A stretch of 64,000 nucleotides of DNA, taken from positions 1-64,000 of the forward strand of contig JAQIBS010000090.1 of NCBI GenBank assembly GCA_027858965.1, in the 5' to 3' direction. Made by a program: the position numbers and the translations under genes. Below, piece by piece: positions 8,767 through 17,547 of this stretch; the stretch's first letter is position 1; every line of letters starts with the position of its first letter. The notes below the pieces were generated by a model, which was given only the letters and a program-made list of their open reading frames with translations, was not told the origin of the DNA and ran no database searches. This DNA comes from Kiritimatiellia bacterium. Lineage in GTDB: Bacteria > Verrucomicrobiota > Kiritimatiellia > RFP12 > UBA1067.

Positions 8767-9681
8767 ATGAACAGGGAATATGGTGAATATAGAATGAGGT
8801 GCGCTGTTCTTGGTGCGAATGGTTATATTGGTAGCCATCTTGTGAATTTGCTTTCTAAGAATAATCATTATGTCCAGGCTTATGATATTCAATCCAAATC
8901 AAAATTCAATGTTTCAAATTATAGGTTTCTCGATGTGTCTTGTCCTCAGTCATTTGATGGATTCAACACGGATGTGGATGTTATTTTCTGCTTTTCAGGT
9001 ATTACGGGAACATTTGACGGATTTGATAAATATCAGGACTTTATTAATGTTAATGAAGTAGGCATTCTGAATTTGCTGAATAAAATCAGGCTGGATTGTC
9101 CCAAAGCTAAGTTAGTATTCCCTTCAACAAGGTTGGTTTACCAGGGATCTGACAATGAGTTATCAGAAGACTCTGCAAAAACCGCAAATACAGTGTATGC
9201 TGTTAACAAAATCGCCTGTGAACTTTATATTAAAGCATATAATAATGCTTTTGGCATTCCATATAAGATTTTCAGAATATGTGTTCCATATGGCAATTGG
9301 TTAAATGTTCGGGAGTCGTATGGTACAATGGGGTTTTTCTTAGGTAATGCAAGACAGGGGAAAGATATCACATTGTATGGAGACGGATTACAGCGCAGGA
9401 CTTGGACTAGTGTTTGGGATGTTTGCAATCAGATCGCGATGGTCTCGCTTATGCCTGCATATTATGATGGTATATTCAATATATCCGGAGAGAATTTTTC
9501 ATTAGCAGAAGTTGCCCATAAGATAGCCGCTAAATATAAAATCAAAGTGAAATTTGTGGACTGGCCTGCTGATAAGTATGCGATGGAATCAGGAAGTACT
9601 GTTTTCGATTCTTCAAGAATTGAAGGTGTTATAGGCAACAAACAATTTATTTATACCATCGATAAATGGTTGGGGTTGTAG
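8767..9681 (+). CDS. NAD-dependent epimerase/dehydratase (probable 4-ketoreductase or epimerase)
   Basis: An extended short-chain dehydrogenase of about 304 residues. It has the Rossmann motif GANGYIGSHL, the catalytic Ser region PSTRLVYQG, and YAVNK as the YxxxK pair. The C-terminal substrate domain includes WTSVWDVCNQIAMV. I chose the ATG at 8767 because GGTGGG lies 7 nt upstream. The ATG at 8794 would place the Rossmann motif closer to the N-terminus, and a GTG at 8755 is also in frame. After the 2,3-dehydratase and 3-ketoreductase, the missing step to a dideoxysugar is 4-keto reduction or epimerisation, and this gene fits. The exact reaction is inference. Confidence 0.82.
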   Translation: MNREYGEYRMRCAVLGANGYIGSHLVNLLSKNNHYVQAYDIQSKSKFNVSNYRFLDVSCPQSFDGFNTDVDVIFCFSGITGTFDGFDKYQDFINVNEVGILNLLNKIRLDCPKAKLVFPSTRLVYQGSDNELSEDSAKTANTVYAVNKIACELYIKAYNNAFGIPYKIFRICVPYGNWLNVRESYGTMGFFLGNARQGKDITLYGDGLQRRTWTSVWDVCNQIAMVSLMPAYYDGIFNISGENFSLAEVAHKIAAKYKIKVKFVDWPADKYAMESGSTVFDSSRIEGVIGNKQFIYTIDKWLGL

Positions 9682-9748
9682 TAATATTCTATCTCATCTG
9701 GTTTGGTTTTTATTTCAGCACGGTCATCAATAGTAGAAGTTCCGAGTT

Positions 9749-10360
9749 ATGAAATATGAGAAATACGTAGATAATATTCCGTGCAGGGATAAGGTTTGCC
9801 GGGCATTATGGGGAATTGTGTCACTCATAATTTTTAAACCGTTCGCCGGTAGATTATTTAACCCTGGGCGTATTTTTGTTTTAAGGTGTTTTGGGGCAAA
9901 CATAGCAGTGGGAGGTCAGGTTTATTCCAGTGCTCTGATTCCGGCTCCCTGGAATCTTGATTTAGGGATCAGGTCAACAATTGGTCCTCATGTGAGATTG
10001 CATATAGGTAAGGTGCGTATCGGTAATAAGGTTACGATTTCCCAGTATTCTTATTTGTGTACGGGTTCACATGAGATAACGTCAAGAAATTTGCCATATT
10101 TCTCAAAACCTATTGTTATTGAAGATTTCGCTTGGGTTGCGGCTGATGCATTTATCGCATCAGGGGTTACTATCGGCGAAGGAGCTGTGGTAGGGGCTCG
10201 TGCTGTCGTTACTAAAGATGTTCCTCCGGATTCAATCTTTTTTTGGGGGGGGGCAGCGCGAAAAATAGTCAACCGCTTTAATGACCTTAAGGAAATTGAA
10301 AAATATAATCAAATGTTAGAAGGTGATTTGTTTTGCGGGGAGTATTGTGCACCTAAATAA
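9749..10360 (+). CDS. WcaF-like hexapeptide acetyltransferase with G9 tract
   Basis: A 203-residue acetyltransferase of the WcaF/colanic-acid type. The N-terminal RIFVLRCFGANIA is followed by hexapeptide coils (IGKVRIGNKVTISQYSYL, VTIGEGAVVGARAVV). The catalytic His is probably that of TGSHEIT. The usual C-terminal VGNPA is replaced by FFWGGAARK, encoded by a T7-G9 run at 10238-10253. Slippage in that run would shift the frame at about residue 176 and remove the tail, so phase variation is possible but not shown. It probably acetylates the glycan built by its neighbours. A pyruvyltransferase stub follows. Confidence 0.85.
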   Translation: MKYEKYVDNIPCRDKVCRALWGIVSLIIFKPFAGRLFNPGRIFVLRCFGANIAVGGQVYSSALIPAPWNLDLGIRSTIGPHVRLHIGKVRIGNKVTISQYSYLCTGSHEITSRNLPYFSKPIVIEDFAWVAADAFIASGVTIGEGAVVGARAVVTKDVPPDSIFFWGGAARKIVNRFNDLKEIEKYNQMLEGDLFCGEYCAPK

Positions 10361-10398
10361 GTTTTAATAGTTGAACAGATATTGAAGTGGAAATCATT

Positions 10399-10536
10399 AT
10401 GAAAGTTGGAATTATAACTTAATCTAAAACGGATGACTATGGAGCTGAGCTTCAGGCATATGCTTTGCAGATGAAGACAGTGTATGAGTGGATGCTGACA
10501 CGCGGTACGAAGCCTGACTGCGTACGGATAGTATAG
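10399..10536 (+). pseudogene. Remnant of a polysaccharide pyruvyltransferase-like gene
   Basis: Translation from the ATG at 10399 gives MKVGIIT, a stop (TAA), then SKTDDYGAELQAYALQM before the similarity fades; the frame closes at 10534-10536. The pattern (MKxGIIT, then a dozen residues, then YGAxLQAYALQ) is the usual N-terminus of polysaccharide pyruvyl transferase family proteins, which are about 350 residues long. Only some 30 codons remain, with one in-frame stop. I see no downstream continuation before the methyltransferase at 10593, so this is the stub of a deleted gene. It suggests the polymer once carried a ketal-pyruvate group or that this locus recombined. Confidence 0.6.
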
Positions 10537-10592
10537 CTGATTTTTAGGTATTAGGCGTATGTAAACAAGGCCTATAATACAGGAACCGAATT

Positions 10593-11216
10593 ATGTTAAC
10601 AAAAAAATACGGATGGTCATCAACGGAAGCACCATGTTCGTGCGATTTTGTCGCACCGAAGATCATTCAACTTCTCTACACATTGGGCGTTTCTAATGTT
10701 CTGGATGTTGGATGTGGAAATGGGGTCTTATGTGACCTGATTCAACGTTCAGGGTTCACGGTAACAGGTGCCGAGCCAGACAAGGAAGGATGCGAACTCG
10801 CAAGCCGGACTTATCCAAATATTACCTTTCATCATGTTGGGGTTTGCGATTCGCCAGCATGCATTATTGAGAGCACGCCGGACGGCTTCGACTGTGTGGT
10901 TTCGACGGAAGTGATCGAACACTTGTTTTCGCCGCAATTATTGCCCGTTTTTGCTTCAAATGTATTGATCCCTTCTGGGTATCTCGTGCTCAGCACGCCG
11001 TATCATGGGTTCGTGAAAAATTTAATGTTGTCCCTTTTTGACCATTGGGATGCCCATCATACTGTGCTGTGGGAGGGTGGGCATATCAAGTTCTGGAGCA
11101 GGAAGACATTGATGCAGTTGTTGGAGCAGAATGGATTTAAGGTTGTTAGCTTTCATGGGGTGGGCCGGATACCGTATCTATGGAAATCGATGATTATTGT
11201 TGCTAAGAAAGTCTAA
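10593..11216 (+). CDS. Class I SAM-dependent methyltransferase
   Basis: A 207-residue methyltransferase with motif I VLDVGCGNGVLCDLI at about residues 36-50, the acidic end of beta-2 at VTGAEPD, and FDCVVSTEVIEHLFSP as motifs IV and V. It belongs to the UbiG/Methyltransf_11-like group. AGGA lies about 9 nt before the ATG. Base composition is less AT-rich than the genes just upstream, which hints at separate acquisition. It probably methylates a sugar or a polyprenyl-linked glycan, but the substrate is not visible. The next acetyltransferase starts 5 nt after its stop. Confidence 0.83.
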   Translation: MLTKKYGWSSTEAPCSCDFVAPKIIQLLYTLGVSNVLDVGCGNGVLCDLIQRSGFTVTGAEPDKEGCELASRTYPNITFHHVGVCDSPACIIESTPDGFDCVVSTEVIEHLFSPQLLPVFASNVLIPSGYLVLSTPYHGFVKNLMLSLFDHWDAHHTVLWEGGHIKFWSRKTLMQLLEQNGFKVVSFHGVGRIPYLWKSMIIVAKKV

Positions 11217-11221
11217 ATTCA

Positions 11222-11776
11222 ATGAAGCTAAATCTACAAAACTATCAGAATCGTCATCCGCTCAAGACTAGAATCGCCAGATTGTTGTGGAATGGGGTTT
11301 GGATTTTCTTGTTCCGCCCCACACCACGTGGTTTTTGCTATGGTTGGCGCATTTTTCTGTTGCGGCTGTTCGGTGCAAAAATTGGCAAGGGATGTCACGT
11401 GCTCCCAAGTGCAAAAATTTGGCAACCATCGAATTTGGCTATGGGGGATTACTCCTGCCTTTCTGAAAATGTGGATTGCTATGCGGTAGATAAAATAAAT
11501 ATTGGCGAACAGGTTGTTGTCAGTCAGGGTGCATTTCTTTGCTGTGCTTCACATGACATCTCTTCACCAATTATGGAGTTAACATATAAACCAATCGTGA
11601 TTTGTGATAATGTTTGGGTTGCAGCTGGTGCCTTTGTTGGCCCTGGTGTAACAATAGGTGAAGGTGCTGTTGTCGGTGCCTGTTCTGTGGTTGTGAAAAG
11701 TGTTGCCCCTTGGAGTGTTGTTGTTGGGAATCCGGCGAGGTTTATTAAGAAGCGAGCGATAAATGAAGTTATCTAA
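11222..11776 (+). CDS. WcaF-like hexapeptide acetyltransferase
   Basis: A 184-residue acetyltransferase paralogous to the one at 9749. It shows RIFLLRLFGAKIGKG at the N-terminus, coils such as INIGEQVVVSQGAFLCCASHDI with the probable catalytic His, and the ending VTIGEGAVVGACSVV with VVGNPARFIKKRAINEVI. Its 3' end closely resembles the acetyltransferase tail stranded at 17490-17641. The ATG at 11222 is 5 nt after the methyltransferase stop, so coupling is likely. Role: O-acetylation of a sugar in the same glycan, with acetyl-CoA as donor. Confidence 0.87.
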   Translation: MKLNLQNYQNRHPLKTRIARLLWNGVWIFLFRPTPRGFCYGWRIFLLRLFGAKIGKGCHVLPSAKIWQPSNLAMGDYSCLSENVDCYAVDKINIGEQVVVSQGAFLCCASHDISSPIMELTYKPIVICDNVWVAAGAFVGPGVTIGEGAVVGACSVVVKSVAPWSVVVGNPARFIKKRAINEVI

Positions 11777-11820
11777 TGCGTAGGGTCGCAAATGTACAAG
11801 GAGAGAGAAGGGAGTATTAT

Positions 11821-12559
11821 ATGGGAAAACAAATGGAATACTTTTATCCAGAATCTAAATTCGGTGGGTTTACGGATATTGATGGAACAATCACTTTCTT
11901 TAATAGGGTTAATGCTTTAATTAAGCCATCTTTTGTTGTTCTTGACGTTGGTTGCGGCAGAGGTGCGTATAGTGAAGATCCTGTGTCTTTAAGAAAAAAA
12001 CCTGAGAATTTTCAAGGGTAAGGTGACGAAGGTTGTCGGGATAGATGTTGATGCTAATGCAGAAAATAATCTTTGTCTAGATGAGTTTCATCTTATAAAG
12101 GACGATGTATGGTCTGTTGATAGCAACTCAATTGATTTAATTGTGTGCGACAACGTCTTGGAGCATATTGAAAAACCGGATTGTTTTTTTTCGGAAGTCA
12201 AACGTGTTCTGAAAAATGGTGGTTTTCTGTGTGTAAGAACGCCAAATCGATGGAATTACGTCGCTCTGCTTGCAACACTTATTCCTAACAAATATCATGG
12301 CAGGGTCGTATCAGTTGCGCAGAAGGGTCGAAAAAATGAGGATGTTTTTCCAACTGTGTATAGGTGCAATAGTGTCAGAAAATTGAAAAAAATGATGCGT
12401 CAAGTTGGTTTTGAGTGTACAGTCTATGGTTATGAATCCGAACCAAGTTATTTTTCGTTTTCAAAGATTTTTTATTTTATGGGCGTTTTGCATCAACGTT
12501 TTGCCCCTAGTTGCTTCAAAGCTGCTATATTTGGATTTGGGAGAATGAAAAAAGATTGA
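11821..12559 (+). pseudogene. SAM methyltransferase split by a frameshift in an A7 run
   Basis: Two adjacent frames form one class I methyltransferase. The first (to 12021) carries FVVLDVGCGRGAYSEDPVSLRK; the second carries VVGIDVDANAENN, IDLIVCDNVLEHIEKP and a C-terminal half. The break is in the seven-A run at 11994-12000. Removing one A gives a continuous reading RKNLRIFKGKVTKVVGID, which matches the expected beta-2 strand. The start is taken as ATG 11821 with GGGAG upstream; an in-frame ATG at 11776 overlaps the previous stop. Possibilities are a real frameshift mutation, transcriptional slippage, phase variation or a sequencing error. If translated through, it would be about 245 residues. 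Confidence 0.75.
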
Positions 12560-13401
12560 TGCAAATGGAGAGTAAATTGGTTAAGAATTTGTCTATAGTC
12601 ATCCCTGTAAAAAATGAAGAAAAGAATCTTGCGCCTTGTCTGGAACTGCTTAAGGAATTTGATGAGGTTGTTATTGTTGATTCGGGTAGCAACGATGCAA
12701 CATGTAATATCGCTGCTGAGTTTAATCGCCCGGTCGTTTTGTTTGTCTGGGATGGGAAGTTTCCTAAAAAGAGAAACTGGATTTTAAAGAATTATAAATT
12801 CAAATATCCCTGGGTTTTGTTTCTTGATGCAGATGAGAGAATGACAAATGCTTTTATTAAAGAGCTCTCTGCGGTGTTACCTGTAACAAAGCATGACGCA
12901 TTTTTGATCAGGTATGATAACTGGTTTTTGGGAAGATTGTTAAAACATGGTGACCAAATGAGAAAAACAGCATTGTTGAGAGTTGGCACCGGTGAATATG
13001 AGAGAGTTGAGGAGAATAGTTGGAGCTTATTGGATATGGAAGTGCATGAGCACTTGGTGGTGAATGGCTCGATAGGTATGATCAATGCCCAATTAGAGCA
13101 TCATGACAAGCGTACGCTTTACTCCTATTATGAAAAACATAATCACTATTCATCGTGGGAAGCAAACAGGTGCTTTGCGTTAAAAGATAAAGCCGTTTTA
13201 ACTCGTCGCCAAAAATTGAAATATAATCTGATTAGATCCCCTATCTTTCCTCCAGCCTATTTTGTTTATTGTTATTTTCTCAAGCTAGGCATACTTGATG
13301 GAGTCGCTGGTTTTCTTTTTGCAATCAGTAAGATGTTCTACTTCTATCAGATACAAGCAAAAACCAAAGAGTTGATAGATGCAGGTGATCAGGAGATATA
13401 A
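12559..13401 (+). CDS. WaaE/KdtX-like family 2 glycosyltransferase
   Basis: A GT2 enzyme of about 280 residues. Motifs in order: LSIVIPVKNEEKNL, VVIVDSGSNDAT, the segment KFPKKRNWILK, and WVLFLDADERM, whose DAD is the metal-binding DxD. These are followed by MEVHEHLVVNG and a C-terminal part with a likely membrane-associated helix. KKRNW and VHEHL are typical of the WaaE/KdtX group, which adds beta-linked glucose to LPS cores or related glycans. The ATG at 12559 overlaps the stop of the methyltransferase reading (TGATG), indicating coupling. The acceptor is unknown. Confidence 0.85.
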   Translation: MQMESKLVKNLSIVIPVKNEEKNLAPCLELLKEFDEVVIVDSGSNDATCNIAAEFNRPVVLFVWDGKFPKKRNWILKNYKFKYPWVLFLDADERMTNAFIKELSAVLPVTKHDAFLIRYDNWFLGRLLKHGDQMRKTALLRVGTGEYERVEENSWSLLDMEVHEHLVVNGSIGMINAQLEHHDKRTLYSYYEKHNHYSSWEANRCFALKDKAVLTRRQKLKYNLIRSPIFPPAYFVYCYFLKLGILDGVAGFLFAISKMFYFYQIQAKTKELIDAGDQEI

Positions 13402-13439
13402 TTTAATGCATGTCTTTTTGTGCTATGCGGAGGTGTTGG

Positions 13440-14492
13440 ATGAAAATATGTAAAATATTATGTGTTGTTAAAATTGTTGTTATACTCTCAATGAACTTGT
13501 ATGCTGCCGGCAGTCTTGATGATCTGCGTACAACATATGAGAAGCATCTGGCAATGATCAACAGCCAGTGTGATGCAAAAAACAAGTTAATTATGGATGT
13601 ATATATTACCGATCTTAAGGATTTGGGCAAGTCACTGCAACAGCAGGGGAAACTTGATGAGTTGTTGATTGTTAAAGATGAAATTAAGAGGGCTGAACAA
13701 TTAACCTCTGTCCATCCTTCAAACATGGTCTCTGAGGTGAGCATTGTGTATGACCTTCAGAAAAAGGTTAATAAGAGCCTGATGTCGATATTGCTGGATA
13801 GGAATGCAAAAATTTATAAGTTATGGATGCAATATGACAAAGTCTTGGGTACAAAACAGAAGAAGATGACTGTAGACAACAAGTTGGAACAGGCAATAGT
13901 TGTGCGGGAAGAGCGTAGACGAGTCAGTGAGAGTGCGATTGTAAAAAAAGCAAAGCAGGTTTTGGAAGAGGCGCAAAATAACCCATCAAAGGCTGTCACC
14001 GAGAATGTCAGTTTTAGTGTTCCCGTGCTAGAGGGGTTTAACCGAATAGTTGACTCTTCTAAAGCTTGCCCCTACACAACTTATACGGGAGAAAGAACAC
14101 AGGTATATATTGCTTACTCAGAAAAGGGGGATTTTGTGGAGTGGGAAACATCATCCGTTCCTTCCAACTTTATGGCAAAAGAGGTGAAGTTTATGTGGGC
14201 AGGGGAAAATTATATGTCGCGCGGTGATTTTTTGCTTATATTTAATGGTGAGCATGAAATGCCTCTCGAAGGAGATCTACGAGGAAATTTATGGGAATGC
14301 TCTGGAAGTGGGATGAAGCTTGGATTTAAGATAATCAAACATCCCAAAGGAGTATTTACCCTTGCGGTTCCATCAAGCTACGTAAAAAAAGGCGCGAAAC
14401 AGACCATACGAGTTCAATCCGAGAGTGCCGTTGAGAACAAGTGCTGGTTTATGTTGTATGATCTCAAAGAGTTACCTGATGAAACTCAGTAA
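13440..14492 (+). CDS. Exported coiled-coil protein of unknown function, paralogue A
   Basis: I do not recognise the family. The start is ATG 13440, with GGAGG 6 nt upstream. Residues 1-23 (KICKILCVVKIVVILSMNLYAAG) look like a signal peptide, so it should be periplasmic or secreted. About residues 25-175 are charged and helical, probably coiled coil. The C-terminal domain (about 190-345) is beta-rich, with YTTYTGERTQVYIAYSEKGDFVEWET and ends in CWFMLYDLKEL. A clear paralogue lies at 19512-20582 with the same plan. Both sit inside the polysaccharide cluster, so roles in glycan export, surface retention or chain handling are conceivable but unproven. Confidence 0.8.
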   Translation: MKICKILCVVKIVVILSMNLYAAGSLDDLRTTYEKHLAMINSQCDAKNKLIMDVYITDLKDLGKSLQQQGKLDELLIVKDEIKRAEQLTSVHPSNMVSEVSIVYDLQKKVNKSLMSILLDRNAKIYKLWMQYDKVLGTKQKKMTVDNKLEQAIVVREERRRVSESAIVKKAKQVLEEAQNNPSKAVTENVSFSVPVLEGFNRIVDSSKACPYTTYTGERTQVYIAYSEKGDFVEWETSSVPSNFMAKEVKFMWAGENYMSRGDFLLIFNGEHEMPLEGDLRGNLWECSGSGMKLGFKIIKHPKGVFTLAVPSSYVKKGAKQTIRVQSESAVENKCWFMLYDLKELPDETQ

Positions 14493-14566
14493 AAGACAGA
14501 AATCTGCGATAGTAATGTGAATGGTGTTTAAGTTTGGTGAAATTTAATAGTTGTCAGTTTTAAATT

Positions 14567-15289
14567 ATGATTTTCAAGATACAATCTCAGTATGAGAAAA
14601 AGATTATCGGTGATTTTAAGTTTGCTATCATTACTAATAACTGTTGGGGTTATGACTTATATAAATCGCTTGATCGGAAATATAATACTCCATTCGTCGG
14701 ACTCTTTATGACTCCTGACTCCTATTTGAGTTTGTTGGAAGATTTAGAGGGTAATCTTCAGGAAGAGTTGCAATTTGCTGATGAGTCTACACCGGGTAAT
14801 ACAAAATATCCGGTTGGGCTATTGCCGAGTGGCATTAAGATACATTTTATGCATTATGAAACTCAGGAAGAGGCGAATTTTAAATGGAGAAGAAGGTGCC
14901 AACGACTGTTACAGGACATCCATAATGGTGTTGATGTTTTTGTGGTATTTTGCATTGATGGTGGTGGTCGAAAAGATCATGTGCGGAAATTTCAAAGTTT
15001 GTCCTATCAAAACAAAATTGCATTAGGAACTATAAATTGTTGTTTTCCTTGTTATCTCTATTTGCCCCAGATGGCACATTTTGGCTCAAATGAAATTGTT
15101 AATGGAAAAAGATTGTATCGTTATAGGTATTGTTATTTTGATGTTGCAAAATGGATAATAAATAAGAGAATTCAAAAAAGCATGTTTTCGAGATTATTCA
15201 GTGTCGTTGTGTTAGATTTGTTTGTGTACAAATCTTTGATCTTTTTAAGCGCTTATTATCGAAAATATCATAACAATCGCCATCGTTAG
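14567..15289 (+). CDS. DUF1919 family protein
   Basis: A 240-residue protein that matches the DUF1919 pattern: FAIITNNCWGYDLYKSL near the N-terminus, then NTPFVGLFMTPDSYLSLLED, YPVGLLPSGIKIHFMHYETQEEANFKWRRR, and VVFCIDGGGRKDHVRKF. DUF1919 genes are regularly found in exopolysaccharide loci and have been called exopolysaccharide biosynthesis proteins, with no established reaction. The tail after residue 180 is hydrophobic and may contact the membrane. No convincing ribosome-binding site is seen before the ATG at 14567. It stands alone, with about 75 nt before and 150 nt after without a gene. Confidence 0.8.
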   Translation: MIFKIQSQYEKKIIGDFKFAIITNNCWGYDLYKSLDRKYNTPFVGLFMTPDSYLSLLEDLEGNLQEELQFADESTPGNTKYPVGLLPSGIKIHFMHYETQEEANFKWRRRCQRLLQDIHNGVDVFVVFCIDGGGRKDHVRKFQSLSYQNKIALGTINCCFPCYLYLPQMAHFGSNEIVNGKRLYRYRYCYFDVAKWIINKRIQKSMFSRLFSVVVLDLFVYKSLIFLSAYYRKYHNNRHR

Positions 15290-15439
15290 ATTAAAATTCC
15301 GTTTCGCGTTTATTGTGCCCCCGAATGCCTCTTGCTTTCAACAAAAGGTGGTTGTTCTTATGCAACTGTTTAATCTCTTGCTGTATATGTGACGGTATTC
15401 ATCCAGCATTATGGATAAATGGAAATGAGTTAATTCTTA

Positions 15440-16864
15440 ATGGAAATCTTACATATAGTTGCCGGTCTTGAAACAGGAGGCGTTACTGAAGTAATAACAG
15501 GCTTGGTCTTACATCAACATGGTCAGGGGGATGTTACTTCCGTTGCGGCGGTTGCATCGTTGAAAAGTTTGCGTTTGGCTGGTTGGTATGATGATGCAAG
15601 CCAGCACGGTGTAAGTTTCATTCTATTTGCTTGCTGCGCTCCAAGGCGCCTGTATTTTTCGTGGGATATGTGTATCGGATTGCATCGCCTAGTTCGGAAG
15701 GCAGATGTTGTCCATGTCCACTCTAATTGGACCTTTCCTGTTTGGTGGGGATGTCATTTAGCACTGAAATATAACAAAAAGTTAGTTATGACATCTCACG
15801 GATGTTTAACTCCAGAGAGGTTAAAAATATCTGCACGAAAAAAAAGGATTGTTGGATGGTTGTTTGATCGGCGGTATTTGCGCAAAGCTTCTGCCATTCA
15901 TGCAACAAGTGAAGTCGAAGCGAAAGCAATAAAAGAGTATTTGGGTATTAGTGCAAATTGTATCGTTGAAGGTGTAAGGGCTCAAAGGGAAATGAGGGCA
16001 TCATGTTTAATTAATAAAATGTTCAATTTCCGCGCTAATAAGGCGTCCTTCCCTCGTATCGTTGTTATACCTAACGGCATTGACTTGAAGACCTTTGATT
16101 CAGTGCCAGCTGACCGGGAGTGTATTAACGATAAATGTCCGGAGTGTAAAAACGAGAAGATTGTACTTTTTCTCTCCCGTCTTCATCCAATAAAAGGTGT
16201 TGAGAATCTAATTGAAGCGTGGGCAGAAGTGCAGCATGATCCTGGCACTGCAATTACTAAAACCAGAGATAACTGGATTTTATTAATTGCTGGAAGCGGC
16301 GAAAATAAATATGTTGAATCACTTAAGAAGCAGGTTGAGAAGTTTGGGCTTGCTGAAAAGGTCAGGTTTTTCGGTTTGGTGCTTGGTGAGGAAAAGATCA
16401 AATTGATGAAATCTGCGGACATATTTGTTTTGCCTACAAAAGATGAGAATTTTGGAATTGTGGTAGCTGAAGCATTAGCCTGTGCCGTTCCGGTTATAAC
16501 TACGAAGGGTGCCCCTTGGTCAGAGTTGCAAGGCGATTTTGTCGGCATGCAAGTGAGTGAGGGCGCGAATGCGAGAGTTGCGCCTGGTGATGTTGCATTA
16601 AGTTCTACAGTGGAAACTAATGAATTCACTTACTCGGACACTAATGATCTGTGCCGAACCGATCGTTCAGGATGGTGGGTTGATATCGGAGTTGCACCAC
16701 TGGCGGATGCCTTGCAGCAGGCAATGAGTCTAACTGATTTAGAGCGGAAACAGATGGGAGTGAATGGACGCAGATTGGTAGAGGAACGTTATCAATGGAG
16801 TAGGGTTGTAGGTCATATGAACTCCATCTATAATTGGGTTTTGCATGGCGGGGATCTTCTTTAG
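15440..16864 (+). CDS. Family 4 glycosyltransferase with expanded loops, paralogue of 24819-26312
   Basis: A 474-residue GT4. It opens MEILHIVAGLETGGVTEV and has VVHVHSNWTFPVWWG and MTSHGCLTPERLKIS in the acceptor domain. The donor domain holds VIPNGIDLKTFD, VLFLSRLHPIKGVENLIEAW, LLIAGSGENKYVESL and FVLPTKDENFGIVVAEALACAVPVI with the catalytic glutamates. It is longer than usual because three segments (about 185-205, 260-275 and 375-405) are expanded. The paralogue has repeat-derived blocks at the same three points; here the inserts look diverged. It should act on the cytoplasmic face of the membrane in assembly of the glycan; sugar unknown. Confidence 0.87.
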   Translation: MEILHIVAGLETGGVTEVITGLVLHQHGQGDVTSVAAVASLKSLRLAGWYDDASQHGVSFILFACCAPRRLYFSWDMCIGLHRLVRKADVVHVHSNWTFPVWWGCHLALKYNKKLVMTSHGCLTPERLKISARKKRIVGWLFDRRYLRKASAIHATSEVEAKAIKEYLGISANCIVEGVRAQREMRASCLINKMFNFRANKASFPRIVVIPNGIDLKTFDSVPADRECINDKCPECKNEKIVLFLSRLHPIKGVENLIEAWAEVQHDPGTAITKTRDNWILLIAGSGENKYVESLKKQVEKFGLAEKVRFFGLVLGEEKIKLMKSADIFVLPTKDENFGIVVAEALACAVPVITTKGAPWSELQGDFVGMQVSEGANARVAPGDVALSSTVETNEFTYSDTNDLCRTDRSGWWVDIGVAPLADALQQAMSLTDLERKQMGVNGRRLVEERYQWSRVVGHMNSIYNWVLHGGDLL

Positions 16865-16908
16865 TGTTATTCTAAAATGGATTTGAATTTAAACTTTGCT
16901 GAAAAATA

Positions 16909-17547
16909 ATGAAACGATTAATAAAGATACTAAGATTACTTAAGAATCAGCGTTCTTTTAGAGCGGCTCTTTCAACCCAGCTGGTGTTTTTTAAAGAAGG
17001 CGAATCCTATGCTTTAGGAGGCTTAACTACAGAAGAGGAACGTCAAATTGTTCAGTTGGTTAAAGCTGCTGGGCGGCACACTGGACCGATTATTGAAATT
17101 GGAACTCTCTTTGGGTTGACGACATCATTAATGGCTGCGGTGGCGGATAAGTCACAACGAGTTATTTCTGTTGATAATTTCTGTTGGAATCCTGTTGGCT
17201 TGACCCCTGCAATGCATGAATACTTTACGCGTAAGATCTTGCGTACCGAGTTGGAGTCCTACAGGGTTGAGTTGGTTGTATCCGGTAGCGAAGAATTCCG
17301 GTCTTGTTATAGAGGGGAGATCCCTGCAATGGTTTTTTGTGATGCAGATCACTCATATAGCGCAGTAAAAGAGGAAATTCAATGGGCAAAAGTACTGGGA
17401 GTGCCCCTGATTTGTGGACACGATTATCGGAATAATCGTTTTGGTGTAACTCAGGCTGTTGATGAAGAGTTTCCCGAGGGAGTGGAGTTTTCGGGAGTGG
17501 CGTTACGGTTGGTGAAGGTGCAGTTGTTGGTGCATGTGCAGTCGTAA
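16909..17547 (+). CDS. Class I SAM methyltransferase with a chimeric 3' end
   Basis: A 212-residue protein of the Methyltransf_24-like group. Motif I is IIEIGTLFGLTTSLMAAV, followed by VISVDNF, a catalytic-type MVFCDADHSYSAVKEEI and ICGHDYRNNRFGVTQAVDEEF. After about residue 190 the nucleotide sequence is no longer methyltransferase. In another frame positions 17490-17641 encode the end of a hexapeptide acetyltransferase, and the last 15 or so residues (ALRLVKVQLLVHVQS) are an out-of-frame reading of it. The natural C-terminus is therefore replaced, but the catalytic core is complete and the protein may still work. Confidence 0.75.
   Translation: MKRLIKILRLLKNQRSFRAALSTQLVFFKEGESYALGGLTTEEERQIVQLVKAAGRHTGPIIEIGTLFGLTTSLMAAVADKSQRVISVDNFCWNPVGLTPAMHEYFTRKILRTELESYRVELVVSGSEEFRSCYRGEIPAMVFCDADHSYSAVKEEIQWAKVLGVPLICGHDYRNNRFGVTQAVDEEFPEGVEFSGVALRLVKVQLLVHVQS

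Noticed and set aside
11994-12000. Programmed ribosomal frameshift
   Set aside because: An A7 run can slip, but there is no evident stimulating structure or internal Shine-Dalgarno, and this gene type is not known to need recoding.
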